This document shows positions 20,901-32,900 of a DNA stretch of 64,000 nt, in pieces; the stretch's first letter is position 1, and each line of letters opens with the position of its first letter. The notes under the pieces are model-generated. The model had not been told where the DNA came from and made no database searches. It saw only the letters and a list, made by a program, of their open reading frames with translations. Source of the DNA: Haliclona indistincta (lineage: Eukaryota; Porifera; Demospongiae; Haplosclerida; Chalinidae); NCBI GenBank assembly GCA_964017065.1, contig OZ024784.1, forward strand, positions 11,389,152-11,453,151, in the 5' to 3' direction. The translations under genes and the position numbers were made by a program.

Positions 20901-23900
20901 GGACACCACATTGACAACAACGGCTGCACCCCACTTGCAAATAAAGTTAAAGTCATTCTTGACTTCCCTCAACCAGCAACACAATCACAGCTACAGCGGT
21001 CTATTGGTCTCGTCAACTTTTACCACCGTTTTATTCCACATTGCGCAGAGTTGTTACACTCCCTTCATCAACTATTGAATTCAAAGACCAAATCACAAGA
21101 GCTCAAGTGGAATGAAACTGCAACAACTGCCTTCCAAAACACCAAGCAAGCCTTAGGTCACGCAACCCTCCTCATTTATCCCAAGTCTGACGCTCCCACC
21201 TGTGTAACGACAGATGCCTCTGACATAGCAGTGGGTGCAGGGTATGTGGAAACCAATCTCCTTTTCCAAAAAGATGAAACCTGCTGAGACACGCTACAGC
21301 TCTTTTGACAGGGAATTACTGGCTGTGTATCTCACCATTCGTCATTTCCGGCACTTCCTGGAAGGACGTCAGTTCCACATACTGATGGATCACAAGCCAC
21401 TCACTCTTGCACTACAAACTCATTCTGACCATCACTCTCCTTGGCAAGCCCGCCAGCTCGATTATATCTCCTAGTTCCCTTCAAAAATTCGTCACATCTA
21501 TGGCGCAGATAATGTGGTGGCTGATGCCCTGACACGGAACGAGGTCAATGCACTACTCAATCATCAGCCACCAGTTCAAGATTCGTAGCAATCGCTAAAG
21601 CCCAAGCTGTGGACCCACAGGTACGAGCAGTACAATCCGCCAACACCTCACCACTGGTTGTAGTACCTGTTCCGTTCCCCCACTCTACTGACCCACTCCT
21701 TTGTGACACGTCAACTGGATGTCAACGACCATTGGTTCCACTACAATGGCGACGGGTTGTCTTCGATTCACTACACAATCTGTCTCATCCAGGGATACGA
21801 GCTACCCAAAAGTTGATTACATCACGGTTTGTATGGCCTGGAATCAATGCAGACGTCCACAGATGGAATCGGTCTTGCCTACACTGTTAGAGATCAAAGG
21901 TACAAAGACACTCTACCACACCTCTTTCCAAATTTCCCACCCCTGACAAGCGTTTTGATTATGTTCATGTGGACATTGTTGGACCATTACCACCTTCCAA
22001 AGGTTACTCTTACTTGCTCACATGTGTAGACCGTTATACACGGTGGCTAGAAGCAATACCAATTTCCTCAATTACAGCTGAAGATGCAGCACATGCTCTC
22101 TTGCAGGGATGGATATCACGCTTTGGACTTCCTTCAATAATTGTCACTGACAGTAGTCGCCAGTTCGAATCAGCACTCTGGTGTCATCTGATGAACCTAC
22201 TTGGTACTCGGCGAGCACGTACAAATTCATATCACCCACAATCAAATGGGATGGTTGAACGATTTCATCGGCAGTTAAAAGTAGCACTGAAGGCACAACC
22301 CAATACAACTTTATGGATGGATGCTCTTCCACTGATTATGCTTGGAATCCGAACAGACTTGAAGGAAGATCTCTCTGCAACCATAGCCGAAATGGTTTAT
22401 GGCATGACACTCAGATTGCCAAGAGAGTTCTTCACATCCTCAAATTCTCAGCGCACATCAAATCCTATAAACTATGTTTCCCGACTCAAGGCCCACATGC
22501 ATAAAATCCAACCAACTCCTCCTCGACTAATACCACCATCGCAAGCCTCAAGTCATGTTTCTGAAGCACTGGCTACAGCTACCCATGTGTTTGTACAACA
22601 TGACACTGTTAGGAAACCACTGCAAGCACCTTATAATGGGCCATATCGGATACTGAAGAGAAATGAGAAAATTTTCACCTTGGACATTAATGGTTGCAAA
22701 GATACCGTTTCTGTGGACAGGTTGAAACCCGCTCACCTTGACCTCCCTATCGCCCCAACACAGACTCAATCTAAACGGATAACATGACATGTTCATTGGC
22801 CTACAAATGAAGTGATGTCGCAGACAGCTTTATGAATAATTATTGCTATCAATTTTGGTGTACAAATATTGTTTTTCTGTATCACGTGACGATCTAATTA
22901 TCTAGCACGTGCTCTCGCATTTTCTCACTTCTCATTTCTAATAAAATAATCATTTTTTTCGATTGGGTTCTCCTCACCATGTTGGTCAAGGCAGAACAGA
23001 GCAAACATCGAGTTGTTACTCTTGGAAGAAGACGGAAAGTGCTTTGTGAACAGGCTAGTATACGGTATAATGTAGTGAGAATGCTCAAGAGAATACTGAT
23101 TCCCCAGATTCTGAGCACACGCACTAGTACCCTTGAAGTATGTACCAGGGTTAATTTTCTTTGTTTCGTCCCGTTGCAAAATATTCGGCCAGGGGTAAAG
23201 GCAAATGCCGGGCGTAGTACGGTTTCATGGAGGATGTGGAGAAAAAACAACTGGATTTTTATTCTTCGATTTGGCCTAATTTTCGGAATAATTTTTATTT
23301 ATTTTAGCACTTTTTATGAAGCTATGAGGTCTGATGTATGTATGACGCTAAATGGCATCATAAGGCTTGAAGGGTTAAACTAGGGTCCGATTTATGATGC
23401 CAAGGTTGGCGGAGCCATGAGATATACAGTAGTGTGTGTGCACATCTTAAATCTTAAGAGCAATGCAGGTAGATCTCAGTAGTTCAAGGCCCCGTTTACA
23501 CGAAGACGATTTTCAGGCAAAAATGCAGACATTTGTCTCCGTTTAGGCCTCTTGTTTACACGTATACGATGAAAACTCGCCTGAAAACGGAGACGTAAGT
23601 GGAGACTTCGAAAACGGAGGCAGGAAAAACGCTCGTGTAAACACCAAAAACGGATACACACTTTTGATATGAGTACATCTCAGCCTTCATACTCGCAAAG
23701 AATACTGGCACGAGCCCTGAAACGACATCTATCAAAGAAAAATAGTGTGTCCTTCACTGGTTCATGCGTATGATCGAGCACTAGCATGCTTGCATGAAAA
23801 CGCCACTCCCACATTCCATTTGCTTCTGCTGGCAAAACGACCCAAAACGGGCTAGTGTAAAACCTGGACCGTGGACTCTGGACTGGACCATGGACTAAAC

Positions 23901-26900
23901 TCTGGACTGGACTTTGGACTGGACTCAAGTAAAGTTTCAATGCAAATCGAAACAGGAAACCGCGCCCATAATTACTACTAAACCTAAAACTTTCGCCTAA
24001 CGGTGCCCAGTATTCGCCTAACGTGCCTGCAGAATAGTACTAGGTGCCGTTAGGTCCATACTGGGCACGTTAGGCGAATACTGGGCACTGTTAGGCGAAT
24101 ACTGGGCACTGTTAGGCGAATACTGGGCGCTGTTAGGCGAATACTGGGCACTGTTAGGCGAATACTGGGCGCTGTTAGGCGAATACTGGGTGCTGTTAGG
24201 TGAAGGTTTTAGGGTCATGCTTAGTAAACCTTCGTCATTTTCTCCTAGTGAGTAGCCAAAACCAACCAACACAAAAATTCTATGATGTTTTTGATGACAT
24301 TTCAATCCATAACTTATTAGGGAGGCACGGTAGTGACTCCCTATGTTGGGATGAACGAGAAAACAAGATGGCGGCTACATACAATGTATTAGAGTTCAAA
24401 CGCTGATATTTTGCCTGATGATGAATTTTATACGTGAAAAGACACCTAAACCTGCTCTCTGGCGTTGCCCCATCTTACAGTAGCAAGGAGATTGCTCGAA
24501 ATTGTTACTAAAGTGACGAACCTGAAAACGGTAAAAATCGAGTTTCGTCATTTTCGTTTTCTTCTTCATTCTTTCCTTCTTCTTTCTTCAGCGTGCCTAG
24601 CGCCTTTACGCGAGCAATACCTAGACCAAAACACCCAAGAACAGTCGTGAAATTCTCCTGGCAGGTGCCTTTTGAACTTAGCTTTTAGCGAAGCGACGAT
24701 ATAAATTTGACGAGCTCACGATCACGAACAGTTGTCACCTGAGCGTAATTACGTAATACGCACGTGATCAATCATACGACTTTATTGGTAGGGTATCGTC
24801 GTATGGGATGGAAAGCACATATTGGCGTCTGGAGTCTTCGAAGAACAACTCATGCACCGAGTAAGCTCGTGTAGTATCACCATTCTACTGCTTGCCAGAT
24901 AGTATCACAGCCATACAGAAAATTCTAAATAAGAGTGGGCAGGGCTCGTATGCTGTGAAATCTAGGCTGCAGCATGCATGAATACATGAGCTAGTTTCAG
25001 TATTTAGGAGCTAAAAATTAAAAAGCAATTATCAACAAAAGCAAACAAAGGTGGAAACAAAGAGATACATTATCTTGCCGAATTCGGACTGCACCAAAAT
25101 TTTGAAACTCACTGAAAAAGAAAAAAGGACACAAACAAGAAAATAAGAAGATTTCTAACGAAATCAAAAGGATGTAGGGATAAAGAAATCTGCTACTGGT
25201 CCACAATGTAAACCAACTAGGAGCAAGCATGGAATGGTAACACGATTGACTTGCTAACAGACCATAGATCCCTACATCAGTGGCTGACTACAGCAGTTCT
25301 GCTAGTTGCTATTGACTGACACCTGACGTACATTGAATTGAATTTAGCTTGTGACAAAAATATTGATCTTATGTACAGCCACTGATGTAGGGATCTATGG
25401 TCTGTTAGCAAGTCAATCGTGTTACCATTCCATGCTTGCTCCTAGTTGGTTTACATTGTGGACCAGTAGCAGATTTTTTTATCCTTTGATTTCGTTAGAA
25501 ATCTTTTTATTTTCTTGTTTGTGTCCTTTGTTTTTTTTCATCAACTTGTTGCAAATTAATACAGTGGAACCTCTCTTAAGGGAAACTCCCAATCCATATG
25601 TAATGGATAATTAATTTTGCTGATTTACATAACAATACAAATTGAACCTTCATGTAAGAAGCACCTGCATATAACAAACAACAATCGATAGCTGAACTGG
25701 CCTGTTATAGAGAGGTTCCACTGTAGTCTCTGTTATTATTGCCTTAAATACAATGGCAAAAACCATTGCCAAATTTATGCTTATAATAGATACCTGAATT
25801 TCTTGCAGTTTTGATAGTACTTCTTTGCTGGTATGCGGCATTTCCACAAATTCAGAAATCCTTAACATATTCAGACTCAGCCACTCTGTAAACTGTTCAA
25901 AATTTGATTCATAAGCAACCACACTCAATAAACATTGAGTCAACTCCTCTAATTTTTCATGAGACATGATTTTCAATTGTTCAAACTGCTGTCTGATTGC
26001 TGCACCAATTTGTACAACCTCAGTGGCACCAGGACGTCTCAATAATGGATTGTCATTGCAAGCACTAACATCCATATGAATAACAGTAGGCATGTCAATT
26101 TTAAGCAAGGAAGCCTGGGCTCTTGTCATAGTTACTATGTCACTTGAACAAGATTGTACTGACTCTTTGAATACCTACAAAAACAGAAAATTCTAAATAA
26201 CGTAAGCACAAATCATTACTTGCACTGACTAAAGAGATAAAAGCCATAACCCTTCGAGCACCAAAGCTGTAAAAATACAACTGCTACTTAAAATCCATGC
26301 TAAGTGGTCAATTATTAATTAATAACAAGTTTTAATAGTTATTTTGACAGGAAATTAGATGCTAATGAGATTCTTACGGCATTCAAGTGCCGTAAAACCA
26401 ACACCCTTTGACGGTGTAGTCAGAACTTTATCTTTACAAGCTTCCAGTGTCGGCACTTTGAAAATCAAAATGGTGATGAACTTATTAAGGTGGCGGTACA
26501 CGTTTGCTCATTAATTATTCATGAGTTACAAGCAAAATATTATGCGAACACCGTATCAAGACAAAACGCGCTACAATGGCGCAAAGACAAGTAACAGAGG
26601 CGCCAAGGACTGTTCTTCTGCAGCAATCTTAAAGCTAAGATCAGATGTAATTAAGTGGCTAGGCAGCAGCGACCACAAAGCACATCGTTGAGTTTTTCGA
26701 GTTTCTGCGTCAACTTTTGTCCCAGCCTTGCCAGAGAAACACGAAAAAACACCGCCAATCGATGGTTCTACATCCAGCGGAGGGCCATTCCTAGTCTGCA
26801 GATGTCCTGATAAGCTAGCGCCGAGAAATGACACGATATGTTAAAACTCAAGGGCGATCCCGCGCCTTCTTCGAGCCATAAATCTCAAACGACTTCTTTT

Positions 26901-29900
26901 TCGACAATATTTTTAGTCACTGGCCCTGCCCATGCCTTTGTAGAACCGAGAAAACCTGGTCACACGGTCCGCTGAATAGAGCTGATCGAAAACTTTGACG
27001 CAGAAAAAGTCCACCAGTAACGAGTCTCCAGTAAACCGCGAGCCAACCACAACTGTATTAGTACATACATGCGAGGCCGCCCACACATATTCACAGAGGC
27101 CACATGATGATATTCATAGTGCGCATTATATGCACAATAGGGTACCACCACCTTAATAGGGTACTTAATAGGGTAACACACTAAATAGGGTACCGCCATC
27201 TTAAGGCCTGTCCGCACTAGCACTCTAATGCACATTTGATATGCATCGATCTGATTTGTGTGCGTCCGCACCACAAATCAATTTTACGAACTGGATTAAA
27301 ACTGAATTCAATGCGCATTCACCCATCCACATACGCATGTGCTTTCAAGTGGATTGAAACCGGTTCTGGTCAGGGCGTGGTTTATAGTTTAAATGGAGCC
27401 AAAGAGACGAAGGCTCTGATCGGAATCTGGGGCAAAGAAGAGGTCCCGCTTTGGATGGTGTGGTCCGTAATAAAACAATCCACCAGAAAGTAGCTGCAGA
27501 CATGACACATCTTGGTTACGCAAAGACATGGCAGCAGTGTAGGACTAAGGTTAAAAATCTCATCCAAAAGTACAAAAAAAGGTGAGCCTTACTGCCGTAA
27601 ACATGTTTAGTTAGTGTTTACAGCGTTACTGTGTTTAGGTAAAAAAGTCGAACAATGTCAGTGGAAATGGTAAGAGTTTGTGCCCGTTCTTCAACAAGCT
27701 GGATGCTATCTTAGGCACAAGGGCTAGCTCTGTACCACCAGCATTGCTAGACAGTGGAGGTGAAGCTTCTGTTGACATGTCCTTATTTGCTCAAGCTTTC
27801 AATTCTGATGATGGTGAGCCTGGTTGTGTAATAATACTTTTCAATCTTTGCATCATATCTACACAGATCATGAGTTCATGCATACGTCAATGCTAGAGGA
27901 GCTAGGCAGAGTTGCAGGTAATAGTAGTTCATCCTCTGATGTTACTACTGAGGATCAAGAAGGTTTGGGATAACTATTTTATTACACGTTTAATGAATTT
28001 TTAATATAGCTACAGCTGATGATACTAAAGGTGCCACAGATGATGCTACCGTTACTACCACTGCTACCTCACCTATCAGTGCTACTACAGTTGCTGCTAG
28101 CACTACAGTGCTACAACTTCCGTCACTAATTCAACTCCCACCACTACGCAGTGACAGTGATGTTTTGGAAACATACATGTTAATGAGCAATCAAGCAGAT
28201 GAGAAGGCTGCCGAGAGGGAGGGAGAATGAAAGAACTTGAAATGGAAGGAAGAAGAGTTGAAAGGGAGAACTGGCACGAGGAAAAAATGCTGTCAATGAT
28301 GTTGACTGTTATGCAACAAAATCGTGGACACAATCCACATCGTCACTTCACACCTCAAGATGATCCAACATCGTTTTCATCAATGGGTGACGATGATCCA
28401 ACATCGTTTTCAGCTACACAGGCTGTGCTGTCTGGCAGCACATAGCTGTAATATCGTGTACGAGCAGCGCTCGGCGAAATCATCGCATAAATACCTGCAA
28501 AGATGGCAGATGAGCTTGCTTGACCAGTTTTGTCTTCGTACCTTTCACACAACTAAAGAAAAACTGCTTACAATCGATCGTGCTCAAACTTCACAGGGCG
28601 AGCTCGTCGCTCCGCGATGGCTAGCACTGCGTTGCTGAAATTTGCTATATTCGATGGCGGATGCCTATCGACAGGCAAGCAAACTTCACACAGCAACTCT
28701 GTCTGCACGAATACCCTTGGCTAGAAAAATACAGCTACTTGCAAAAGTCAAGAATATCATTAATTCTGGTATCCCGCCACCTAAGTCCATGCAACCTAAT
28801 CACTTATCACTTGAACCATGCACACAATCACAATCACTTATCAATCAATGGTTCATGTCAGTTCACAGTAAAGAGTCTCTGGTAGCATTTCTAATATCGC
28901 TTGCTGAAGAATTGATGACAGTGGATGCTGTACTGTTGGTAGTAGAGCTTATAGTAGAACGAGTGGAGTCAATATCAGCAATCCAGTCTTGATGACATTG
29001 ATCTGACTTGTCTTTGGCGCTGAATGGACATTTTATTTCGAGCAACCCTTCCGGATTAGTTGCTAGTGGATCAAACACAAAACCATCAGGAGAAGCGGCT
29101 AACCAGCAGTGGGTTGTATCAATGTGTACTCCAGTTGTGTCGACCTTAGCACCTGGGTGGTTAGACTTCAGTTGTTCTTCGTACGCTGTACGGGCTTCAG
29201 ATTCGTAATGTCTACCGTATCTCAATGCTGGGATGTCTCTCATTCGCCCATAAATGTATCTGATGGTCAACGGTGCATAGGCAGCTCTCCTCCTAGCAAC
29301 TTCGCCGAACTTTGATGCTGTTAGGCGTCCTTTTCTCTGTTTAGACCACTCTCCTGTGTCGTCATCTGCTTGAAGAGCAGTTCTCTCTGCAATTGCAGTC
29401 GCTTCCACTTTACTCACTTGCAGTCTCGACAAGTAATCTTCACATAGAGACTTTAGAATCTCTGGAGCTACCTCTGTTTCAGCTGCATCAACCCCATAGC
29501 TTGCATCTTGCTGCCTCAAAGCGTCGCCTTTTATACTTTTGAGTGACTTTCCTGGCGCAGTCCAACTCAAGTTTTCGCTTTCGCGTTCGTGCAAATTGCA
29601 GCTGTATAACCGTTGGTTGGCCAAACCTTCGCTTCCACAATTCAGCAACCCATCCAGAACCAAGCTGAAGACTCAGTGCTGCTGCTGCACACCTATGCTG
29701 GAATGATCCGGATTGAATCCTATTGTAGAATTTACCGTCATCTATCTTCGATCTTACAGACATGAATGACTCGGATAAATTCGTAGTCTCGTGCTGAATT
29801 AGCTGGGATGCTTTACTCACTAGTCTGTCACCAGCTGCTTCTATGAGTCGAAGCAACTCTGGAGGAAGATCACTGAGTGGACGTGGACTCTTGGCTGAGG

Positions 29901-32900
29901 AATCAGTAGAAGCACCTTGATGTTCAGTAAGTCCTCCTATGTGATAATAGTTATGTTATACCTTACAATCATTGACTTATTATTATCTCTACCTGTAGAA
30001 TCTTGTGAAACATGACGACAGAACCCTCCCAGTCTACAGTTGGAGCGGTCCCCAAAGCAATGGTGGGGTCCGTTGCGAAGATCATGACGAAGAGTGGCTA
30101 CATCCTGGGGAACTGCCTTGCTATGAAATCTAATCGCACTTCGGGCACCAGTCGTGATCCGGACTATCATAGCTTTGTTGTGCCTCCTCTTCCTCCGATT
30201 TGCGGGTTGTCCTTCAAGGTTGCTTGTAGTCGAGTCCGATAACATTTCACGGCATGGTTGCAGCACTCTATCTTCTTGACATACCGGCCATAGGGGACGT
30301 TAGTGATAATAGCGTTGAATACAGCACTATCGCCATCACCAACCAGCTCCATATATCGCAAACCATGCATCGTCTCTGAGGAAAGAAACCCCTCCGTGAT
30401 GGTGTCTGGTTCCATTGCACAAGATGAACCACTCCAGTTCTTGAAACAGTAATGCTTCTTTGGCTCAAACCCATTTGTAAAATTGTAAAAAATTAGTTCG
30501 CATTTTGTACATAATTACTTGATTCAACTATACAACAAGTCTGTTTTATTTACAATTTTTCTTTAGTTGTGTGAAACGTACGAAGCTAAAACTGCTCATG
30601 CAAGCTCATCTACTATCTGTGGAGGAGCCTGCGCATGGATTTCGCCGAGCAGTGCTCGCACGCGATACTACAGCTGCGTACTCTGTACTGTCTGGCAGTA
30701 CGTAGCTGCAGTATCGCGTACGAGCATTGCTCGGCGAAATCGATACGCAGGCTCCTCCACGAATGGAAGATGAGCTTGCAAGAGCAGTTTTAGCTTCGTA
30801 CTTTTCACACAACTAAACAAAAATTGTAAAAACTCGATCGTGTTTAGTCTTCACAGGCGAGCTCGTCGTTCCGTGATGGCGAACACTACGTGGCTGAAAC
30901 TTGCTATTATCGATGCCTATCTTTAGACAAACAAAGCGCACACTGCAACTCCGTCTGCACAGATAGACTTGGCTTGAAAATAAATAGCCCCTTGCAAAGT
31001 CATGAATCTCATTAAAACGGTATCCCACCACCTTAAGGGTGCTCGGTCATTATTAATATTCATCAGGTGGTCAGTACTTGTGAATATCATTATGCGGTTG
31101 TGAATATCGGCACGTGGTTGTGAATATCATTTCGCGCTTTGTAGTATGCTGTACTTTGTGTACGTGCTGGGAAAGCAGAAAACAGTATAAAACTCGGGCA
31201 TGAAGCGTTGGACTACGCTTATACAGTGCAAAGATGGTAAGCTACACGTGGCCAACACTGTAACGGAGAGTTTTTTCGAATTGCGTATTCAACAGCCAAG
31301 ATAAGTTACGTAAGTACTGTTTGTCGCTGCTTTACTGCCAAAAGCTCTCCGTTACTGGATTCCTCGTGTCAAGGTAGCCACAGAAATGTGGTTTCAGCAA
31401 CCTGGCATGCTCCGCCAAAAAGTCTTTCAGACAAATAGGCGTGGTTTTTGTCGCGCCTCTGGCGGTCCTTCCCGGTAAGCTGTCTCGCTAAAACTTGGTA
31501 TACAAGCAGTACTTCCAGTCGTGTTGTTATGCAGCTAGCGATGCGTTCGTAGCTGCTTTACATCTGGAAATCTGGCCCATGGCAACAGCGCCGCCTCATG
31601 AATATTAATAATGACCGAGCACCCTTAATGATACCAACAATTTTCAATTATTATGTTTGGCATAATGGAGAGTCAGGCTGGCATACCCCGGTGATGCTCT
31701 GCGAGTGCTGACTCGCCCATAGGCCCCCGGACTGGGAACGCTGGTTCCAATCTGGCTGACCTATTTGGGACGAGGTTCACAAGGGTACCGCTTAACTTTC
31801 TCCAAATAGGGCAACGCTGCGTCGTTAGAATCACTAACAAGCAATTTTGGGGGGTCAACACGCATAATTAAATGACGTCAATGCGGGAGTACGCGTGTAT
31901 GGATAGCATACCAGACAGTTGCTACTATGGTCAGAACCTGTGTTGCAGCCGGCTGCAACAACACAAAAAGGATGCTGTTAACTTTCCAAAGGAGAAGACA
32001 TTGAGAAAAACATGGACAGACCAGGTGAAAGAGACAAGTGGGATCCAACAGACCATCAGTACTGTAGCCTCGTCCCCAGGCCAAATTTTTTCGCTTACGA
32101 AACGGACGAACGAAAACGGAAGCGCGAAAAAAGGGCCTGGTATTATCATTGCCGATCGGCAATGATATGTAGGGATGACCTCGAATTAAGATGGCGGCTA
32201 CTCATGTTGAAAATGGGTTTTCGCACATATCTCTATTATTATACATCTATACTGCATTTTAACTATCTCTAAGTGACTCTGAAGTGTAAGCGCTTGTAGG
32301 ACGTCTATTAAAGTCGCCGGGACTGCTTGCTTGACGACGAAAATCAAGACAGAGAGAATTTGCAGATCTTCGCTGTTATAGCGTTTCTCGAGATTCTAGA
32401 CATCTAGGATTGATCAGGCGATTGTTCTGAGCATGGAAATACCATTGGCGAAGCTGGCAGACGTTTCTAAAGTGGTAAACTAAAATTGCCGCCCACGCGA
32501 ATTGTTCATCTTCTTTCTTCTTCTTCTTCTTCTTCTTCTTCTTCTTTGACAAGCATAGCGCTGTCCTGAGTGAACGAATCACTACCAAACCTGCACCATC
32601 GCATGTGTATATATCTGGGTTAGTGCACTTACTTCTTGGATAGGCGTCAAACACTACCAGAAGCGAGTAATCCTTGAAAAACATGGTTTTTGGACCGTTT
32701 TGGACTAGCGACTTCATTAATTAACCCTCTTGTCGCTTCTTATCATTAACTCCGCCCACATCGGTTTTGCAGCTATCTCGCTACTGCGTTTTGTCTCTGC
32801 TCTGGACGCTTCAGCGCGCAAGCCAGAGGTATGAAAATGTGTCTAAACCAGTACTATACCCTAAATAACACTGATCTGTTCGTTAACGCTTCAGATGGCG

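Noticed and set aside
22894..23383. Plus and minus open frames over 80-134 codons
   Set aside because: Overlapping frames on both strands with no recognisable family; the hydrophobic stretch at the end is low complexity.
24063..24210. CRISPR-like array of 21-bp repeats
   Set aside because: Units are directly adjacent with no unique spacers and some are inverted; this is a minisatellite in an animal genome.
32376..32717. Minus-strand frame with a run of lysines
   Set aside because: The lysines are the translation of a (TTC)n microsatellite; no other coding signal.
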